Positions 10,646-15,578 of a DNA stretch of 15,578 bases are shown piece after piece. The stretch comes from Diplocarpon mali (taxonomy: Eukaryota; Ascomycota; Leotiomycetes; Helotiales; Drepanopezizaceae), in NCBI GenBank assembly GCA_024741835.1, contig JAENRP010000307.1, positions 1 through 15,578 on the forward strand. Reading direction: 5' to 3'. Below the pieces are notes generated by a model, which saw nothing but the letters and a program-made list of their open reading frames with translations, did not search any database and had not been told where the DNA came from. The stretch's first letter is position 1; each line of letters opens with the position of its first letter. The position numbers were made by a program, and so were the translations under genes.

Positions 10646-10987
10646 ATGCATTATACTGACGTAGTCAAGCAAGTCATGGTATCAAAAAAAGCACAAGCAT
10701 CCGATCCAACCCAACCCAATCCAATTCGCTCCAGTCCACCCGAAAAAGTCAAACCGACCGAGAGGGCCCAGAACGCGAAAACAGCGGCGAGAAGAAAAAA
10801 AAAAGGGCAAGCAGGTGCGTCTTCCCCCTCCAGATTGCAGCTCGTGGGATCCAAGGCTCAACGAAAAACGTCAGCCCAAGCAAGCACCAGCCTCACGAAG
10901 AGGCGCAATGGCCGCCGGTCCTCCGACCCGTTGCTGAAATCATGTGCAGGGGAAGCAGGTACCTCACAAGGCTCCAGGTAGAGGACA
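10646..10987 (-). other. Probable 3' untranslated region of the areA orthologue
   Basis: This is the sequence directly downstream of the areA stop codon on the minus strand. No conserved gene is seen in it. In mRNA sense it includes a U-rich run (plus-strand A run at about 10795-10804). The extent is inferred; no clear AAUAAA signal was found close by. In Aspergillus nidulans the areA 3' UTR controls mRNA stability in response to glutamine, but I cannot identify the responsible element here. Confidence 0.35.
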
Positions 10988-13900
10988 TCACAGACTCATA
11001 GTCAGCCACTCCCACTCCTGAGGTCCCGCACCCGCACTACCCTGACCCATCACCATCCCGGGCGGGGGGCCGCCCATGCCCGGCATACCTTGCATGCCCA
11101 TAGGACCCATTAGCCCGGCGGTCATACCGAAATCGTTCGCGAGTCCGAGGTTCGTCACGCTGCCCGAGTTTACCGAGCCCATCCCCATCATCTTGGCCGC
11201 TTCGTTGGAGCCGGTCGAGTTCTCTGGCGAATCGATATCCATGCTTTCCATCGCGCCGACAGATTTGCTGTGTCGACGCTGGCGCTTGGGAGTCATGGTC
11301 ATGCTCGCTCGCGGCATGCTGGAGGCGGCAGCACCCGGTCCAGGAGTGGCCTTGGGAGGGGCGGCTGCTATGGGGATCACTCCCTTCCCGCCGCTGACGC
11401 CGACGGGCCCAGCAGACGACCCCGCAGATCCGTGATAGGACGTCGGTGTGCTGGCTGCGCTCCCACCACCCCCCGACCCAGACACCGATGGCGGGCTCTG
11501 ACTCTCGTTCCCACTCCTCGCGCGAGCGCTCGTTGGCGTTGTCGCGAGCGTCGCGGGAGCGGTATTCGTCGTCGGGGTCACGATCGAGTTCTTCCGGGTA
11601 CTCGGCCCGCTCGTGGATGTCTGGACCCCAATCTTCTTCGAGGCACGCGTGGCCGCACCGCCAGATGCACTGAGCGGGAGAGAAGCGCCCGATCCACGAT
11701 TCCGCTTCTTGATAACATCCGTCTTCAGCGACAGCGGCCGCACGACCCCGTGGAGCTTCAAGAACAGGCCGCAGGCATTGCACAGCGGGTGACCTTCGGG
11801 ATTCCGTCGCCAGAGTGGCGTTGTTTGAGTAAAGCAGTTCGTGCACGTCGTTGGGACGCCATTCTCACCCTGCGCCGCCGCCCCCGCGAGATTCGTGGAA
11901 GAGTTGGGTTTGGAGCCTCCGGGCGAAGACGGGCGACTCGGTCCCACCGAGGAGAAGCCGGACGTGTTGCCTTCTGGCGGGGAGTTGGGGTTCGACTGGC
12001 CCACGTGGTCAAACATGCCACCCCGTCCCAGCAATGCGGTGTTGGGCGTCGAGGCATTTCGTGGGATCTTCTGCCTCCTGTCATTTCGTGACCGGTTGTC
12101 CGACACCGATTGCGCAGAGCCGTGCGTCCTCCCAAGCGAGCCGCCGGAGCCATCCCATTCCAGGGGCGAGGATCCAATATCGGCAGCTCCTCCAATCGTA
12201 ACCTGTTTCCTCGGAGGGCCCCCCGGATATCGGGCAGCTTGAGTATTGAACTGCCCCGGCAGCGTCGCGTCCCACTGGAGCCCGCCCGGTCCCATCTCCG
12301 TGTTGGGATCGTCCATCGGGGACTGCGCAAATTCGTGCGGCATCATGAGCGTCCGATCAGCGAAAGCCGCCCCCTCCTCATCCTCATTATCCGAGTCGCC
12401 GCCAAAGGTAAACATGTGCTCTTGCCCCAGGTGAACACCGGGGGAGCGTGCGGGGTGATCAGGGTGGAAGACCTGCGAAGGATCTATGTGTTGTGCCACG
12501 CCAAAGGATGTCGGAGAGCTAAACGAGTTCGAGGGGCCAGCCGACGTAACCTGTGACAACATCGAGCCGCCGTTGGCGTGGTACATGTATTGAGGAGCCA
12601 TCGAGTTGGAGAGGCTCGAGGGTCCGTGGCTGAAGGCTTGCGGTCTCTGATGTCGCATGTCCACCCCTGCTTGCTGGAAGTACATCTGCTCATTCTCGGG
12701 GATGGGCTGAGGGGTCGAAACCGCGGACGGATAAGCACTTCCGGGGGGGGAGTAGTAGTCTTTGGAGTTCAGAGAGGAAGAGGGCATCGGGGCATTATTG
12801 TACATGGTAGAGAAGGGGCCGTGCTGCACGAGGGGGGAGTTTCCGGGCGAGAAAGGGAAGCTGGTCTGGTAGGGACCGGCAGAGGTGATTATCGGATCGT
12901 GGTCCATGCTGTACGTATCAAGGTGAAAAGGGAGAACGTGGGGATTTCCATGGGGCATTTCTGGGGGATGGGGTTGGTCGAGGGAATAGTCATGCAGTTC
13001 GTCTTCGTGGTTGAGTTCGTTGGGTATCGGAATGTTGTTGACCGCCGGGACGTGAGGGGAGAAGTCAGCGGGGCGTTTCCGGGCCTGCTTCATCATTAGT
13101 ACCATGCGGAGCGACGCTGGCGAGGGAGCAGGTTGCGACGACCCCAACCAGTGGGCGACTCACACGTCTCTCGTCGATACTCGTCTTCCGGACGTGCCTC
13201 TGAACATAGTCGAATTCGTCGTTGCTGCGGGGGTTGTGATAGGAGACGGGCACGGATTGAGGGGCCGCAAACTGGGAAGCCTCTTTCCGCATCTTGATCG
13301 GGATCGCAGAGGCGACCGTGCTGGAAGGCTTCTCCGGCTCCCTCTTCAGCCGATCGGGTGGGGGCGACGTGCCGAGGCCAGCCGGCGTCGAGATGTTATC
13401 GGAGAAGATGTAGTCGTCGAGGTTCATCGGAGTATCCTGCTGCGGTTCCACCGTGCTGGTCTGATCCGTGGTTCTCCTCAGCTGCGCGATGCCGCTGGGC
13501 GCGGAGAGGTTCTGCTTGGCTTTCCTAGAGTCTGACGTTAGACGGAGTTCCCCCTACACTGCTGGTCGCGCCGTTCGCATACCTCGCCGCCGCCTCCTGC
13601 TCTCTCGCTTTGCGCATGTTCATCGCCATCATGCGCCATGTCAGGTTCTCCATGCGCTCCGAGTTGGGCAGCGTTTTCTTCGTCTTGCTGTACAGGCGCC
13701 ATATCTGCGTCGCCAGAGGATCCTTCTTCTGCATCTCATCGGGGCTGTCGAGCGACGTGTCGACGGCATCATCTTTCCAGCTCGGAAAGAAACTCTCGCG
13801 CAGGAGATCCTGCGGCGCGCAGCTTGCGCCGGCGAGATCCAGCTTGTCCTGCCTGGCCGCGCCCGAGTCTGTCTTGTGGCGCGGAAGGAGAGTCGCCCCA

Positions 13901-14175
13901 GCCTGGGGTGTGACGGAGGAGCTCGTGGTCGAGGGGGAGGCGGTCGACGAGGGGAGAGCCTCGTCCGTGAAGGGCGAGCCTGGCGGTCTGCGTGGGAAGC
14001 GGAAGTCGTGCTCTGCTATGGACGTTGCTGAGGAGGATGTGGGATTCGACTGAGCAATGCTGTTGACATGGACGTTGGGGTTGCCATTGGGACTGGCGAT
14101 CGTTGCGTCGGAGGGGTATGCGTGGGCACGCTGTAGCAGTCCCCCACGCTCTTCATATTGTGCCGCGCCCGACAT
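10988..14175 (-). CDS. areA: AreA/NIT2-type GATA transcription factor, global nitrogen regulator (three exons)
   Basis: This nuclear activator switches on genes for secondary nitrogen sources when ammonium and glutamine are scarce, by binding GATA sites. The model is exon 1 at 14175-13558, exon 2 at 13511-13164 and exon 3 at 13084-10988, giving 1020 residues, close to the size of Neurospora NIT2. Residues 58-62 (FRFPR) and about 127-190, including [23 protein letters not shown] and [13 protein letters not shown], form the conserved AreA N-terminal region. Exon 2 adds APSGIAQLR and [14 protein letters not shown] (about 235-248). An acidic stretch [13 protein letters not shown] lies near 547. 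The zinc finger is at 736-760, C-X2-C-X17-C-X2-C, followed by the basic [19 protein letters not shown] and KKRNR. A basic cluster KRQRR is at 922-926. The protein ends in WEWLTMSL, the tail that binds the repressor NmrA in relatives. ATG 14175 is the first in-frame methionine. The reading frame looks intact. Confidence 0.95.
13085..13163 (-). other. areA: areA intron 2 (79 nt, phase 0)
   Basis: The donor is GTGAGT at 13163, the branch site TACTAAT has its branch A near 13096, and the acceptor CAG ends at 13085. Splicing joins [10 protein letters not shown] to [15 protein letters not shown], a junction that agrees with the AreA family sequence. Without splicing the frames do not connect. Confidence 0.9.
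13512..13557 (-). other. areA: areA intron 1 (46 nt, phase 0)
   Basis: The donor is GTAGGG at 13557, the branch site CTAAC at 13541-13537 and the acceptor CAG ending at 13512. Removal joins ...NGATSS to [12 protein letters not shown], restoring the frame across two ORFs that lie in different frames. The donor is not the commonest fungal form. An AAG acceptor three bases earlier (ending 13515) would add a single glutamine. If the intron is kept, translation stops after 216 residues. Confidence 0.8.
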
Positions 14176-14487
14176 CTCTCTGGAGGCGACGCACTTGCTC
14201 CGGCGGAACCGGCTCTCCTCGATGCAAGGTAAGACTGGGGGGATGTGGTCGTCGCAAGGGCGAAGAGATTCGAAGAGTTGTGATGTGGGAGGATGAGGCG
14301 GGTGGGTGCAGAGCGGCAGAGCGGGTGTGCTGCTCGTGATCGTCTCTCTCGTCTGTGCTGCGGCGGATGGGAAGTCCTCGTCGGCGACGCAGAGGCGATT
14401 CGGTGAAGCGGGTGTCGAGGTGACTCGAGCGTATCCTGGGGGTTGACCTGTGACGGCGACAGAGGATGTGTGGTTGTCGTTGCAGCT

Positions 14488-14517
14488 GCTCTTGCTCTTG
14501 CTCTTGCTCTTGCTCTT
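14488..14517. repeat. GCTCTT hexamer repeat, 5 copies
   Basis: Five perfect GCTCTT units in tandem on the plus strand (AAGAGC in areA sense) lie about 310 bases upstream of the areA start codon. Confidence 0.9.
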
Positions 14518-14543
14518 CCGATCCCGCGACTGCAGCGTAACCG

Positions 14544-14564
14544 CTCTCTCTCTCTCTCTCTCTC
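14544..14564. repeat. (CT)n microsatellite
   Basis: An unbroken 21-base CT run on the plus strand reads as a GA tract in the sense direction of areA. Such tracts are common in fungal promoters and leaders and vary in length between strains. Confidence 0.9.
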
Positions 14565-14733
14565 ACTTTCTCTCCGGACTCGCTCAATTGCGCGGGGTGG
14601 AGGGTAAAGGTTGACGGCAGAGAGTTTGTGGCTCGCAGTTCGTAGTTGGATCGGAGAGGGCGCGAATCAGATGCCAGCGGCAGGCGACGCTATCCGAGGG
14701 ATGTGCTGAGTCGTAGTGTGAGCAGTGAACCAG

Positions 14734-14738
14734 CCAAT
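14734..14738 (+). promoter_or_regulatory. CCAAT box upstream of areA
   Basis: CCAATCA lies about 560 bases upstream of the areA ATG and could bind the fungal CCAAT-binding (HAP) complex. This is a short-motif match only. Confidence 0.25.
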
Positions 14739-14814
14739 CACCCCGGAGGCAGAGGGGAGGGGAGGAAAACCGGAGTTTGCGCACCGGGGGGTGGTGCGCA
14801 GGATTTGCGTGGGA

Positions 14815-14931
14815 TGGTTAAGGATGGGGAGGGATGGGATGGTTAGGATGGGAATAAATGGGCTCCCCAAGGATGGGATGCGATGGGATGCGATGGGATG
14901 GGATGGGATGGGATGAGATGGGATGGGATGT
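14815..14931. repeat. GGGAT/GGATG tandem repeat with G-quadruplex potential
   Basis: The plus strand holds many GGGAT units with slight variants. From 14895 to 14912 four GGG runs are separated by AT, a perfect G-quadruplex pattern on the areA template strand. The tract lies about 640-760 bases upstream of the start codon. Confidence 0.85.
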
Positions 14932-14960
14932 GACAATGCAGTCGCCGCAGGAGAGGGGTG

Positions 14961-15034
14961 ACTTGGAGGGGCGACTTTGAAGGGGCGGACTTGAAGGGGG
15001 GGGAACTTGAAGGGGGGGAACTTGAAGGAGGGAC
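14961..15034. repeat. G-rich ACTTGAAGGGG repeat, about 5 units
   Basis: The unit ACTTGAAGGGG, with spacers of variable G length, recurs about five times (first copies read ACTTGGAGGGG and ACTTTGAAGGGG). The G runs reach eight or nine bases. It is probably a slippage-prone minisatellite; a regulatory role is not shown. Confidence 0.8.
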
Positions 15035-15417
15035 TCGGCGCGCGGGCTGGAGAGCGAAAAGTCTCGACCACGCTATGCTATCGGTATTCCGAGTCGGGTT
15101 TGGCGGAGAGAGATGGTAGAAGGCAACTCTTGTTAGGGAGGCTGGGGATAATTGATGGTTGATGTTGGTTTGAGGGTGGATGTTGATGGTTACTGGTTGC
15201 TAGTTGCTGGTCTCCAGTCGCCCGCCCTTCCAAGTGGTGAGAGAATGCGCTCGGAGTTGGGTTCTTTGGTCAACGGCCGCCCTCAGCTTGCGAGGTACGG
15301 GGCAGTTGTAGTACAATAAAGGATACAGTGCAGCGGCGCAGTTCGATCGGGTCCAGTCCAGTCCAGCGCCGTATCGGAGGCGACGAGAATAAAGTAGGTA
15401 CGTATAGTATGGTACAG
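15035..15417. other. Upstream flank of areA without recognisable gene
   Basis: No open frame with a recognisable product was found. The stretch contains short repeats (GTTGATGGTT-like at about 15150-15200, a GTCCA triplet at about 15352-15366) and probably belongs to the areA promoter side. Confidence 0.5.
15078..15083 (-). promoter_or_regulatory. GATA site (CGATAG) in areA upstream region
   Basis: CGATAG on the minus strand fits HGATAR, the consensus for AreA-class factors. Autoregulation of areA is known in relatives, but a single hexamer is weak evidence. Confidence 0.25.
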
Positions 15418-15476
15418 GAAGTGCAGTATGGTGTGGTATGGTATGGTATGTTATAGTATGGTAGGTTTTGGTATGG
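15418..15476. repeat. GTATG-type imperfect repeat
   Basis: About ten GTATG/GTAGG-like pentamers with interruptions, ending just before CCTGCCGGCAGG, a 12-base palindrome at about 15482-15493. Confidence 0.75.
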
Positions 15477-15578
15477 TACGGCCTGCCGGCAGGATTGCGA
15501 GGAGGGAATATTTAATGAATGTATGTTTACAAGTAGCGTGGCTCTAGACTAGCAGCGACACGCACCTGAGCTTTTTTT

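Larger units (their letters stand above)
14153..14587 (-). promoter_or_regulatory. Upstream ORF overlapping the areA start (144 codons), probably within the leader
   Basis: An ATG-started frame opens 412 bases before the areA ATG and ends 23 bases inside the areA coding region in another frame. Its product would be low-complexity, with arginine/glutamate repeats, an EQ repeat and an arginine-rich tail, and resembles no family. It is either chance openness in GC-rich, repeat-rich DNA or a translated upstream ORF that would lower areA translation. Which applies depends on where transcription starts, which the sequence does not show. Confidence 0.3.

Noticed and set aside
11270..12556. Long plus-strand ORFs (up to 273 codons) opposite areA
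   Set aside because: They lie antisense to well-conserved AreA coding sequence in GC-rich DNA where stops are rare; they have low-complexity composition and no known motif.
14667..15071. Minus-strand 134-codon ORF with repeated HPIPS units
   Set aside because: It is the translation of the GGGAT and ACTTGAAGGGG repeats, so its openness follows from the repeat and not from coding.

Overview
The window reads as nuclear DNA of a filamentous ascomycete (Pezizomycotina). The evidence is an AreA/NIT2-type GATA factor with short fungal introns and CTAAC-type branch points, a HET-domain gene relic, a relic of the expanded fungal APH-like kinase family, and Ty1/copia-type retrotransposon sequence. The class within Pezizomycotina cannot be settled from the window.

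Layout. 1-573 (minus strand): a still-open fragment of a Ty1/copia polyprotein (reverse transcriptase region) that runs off the left edge. 1577-3658 (plus): a HET-domain gene broken by at least nine in-frame stops and two frameshifts, and split near 2600-2928 by a sequence that looks like a solo LTR (a cluster of GTCACGTGAC-like boxes, then TATAAATAG). 3659-5326: AT-rich DNA with no recognisable gene. 5339 to about 7031 (plus): a degenerate APH/kinase-like gene with stops and frameshifts. About 7032-10987: AT-rich to pyrimidine-rich DNA with no supportable gene; its last few hundred bases should hold the 3' UTR of the next gene. 10988-14175 (minus): the one intact gene, an AreA/NIT2 orthologue modelled as three exons (two introns, 46 and 79 nt) coding for 1020 residues. 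14176-15578: its leader and promoter side, rich in simple repeats (CT tract, GCTCTT hexamers, GGGAT repeat with G-quadruplex potential, a G-rich ACTTGAAGGGG repeat, GTATG repeat) and carrying a long overlapping upstream ORF.

The window thus joins a decayed accessory compartment (transposon pieces and two dead genes of expanded fungal families, with decay of the kind left by repeat-induced point mutation) to a conserved global nitrogen regulator. I did not find a convincing new biological system. The most useful observations are the LTR-split HET relic, the reconstructable but dead APH-like gene, the in-frame stop inside areA intron 1, and the long ORF overlapping the areA start.
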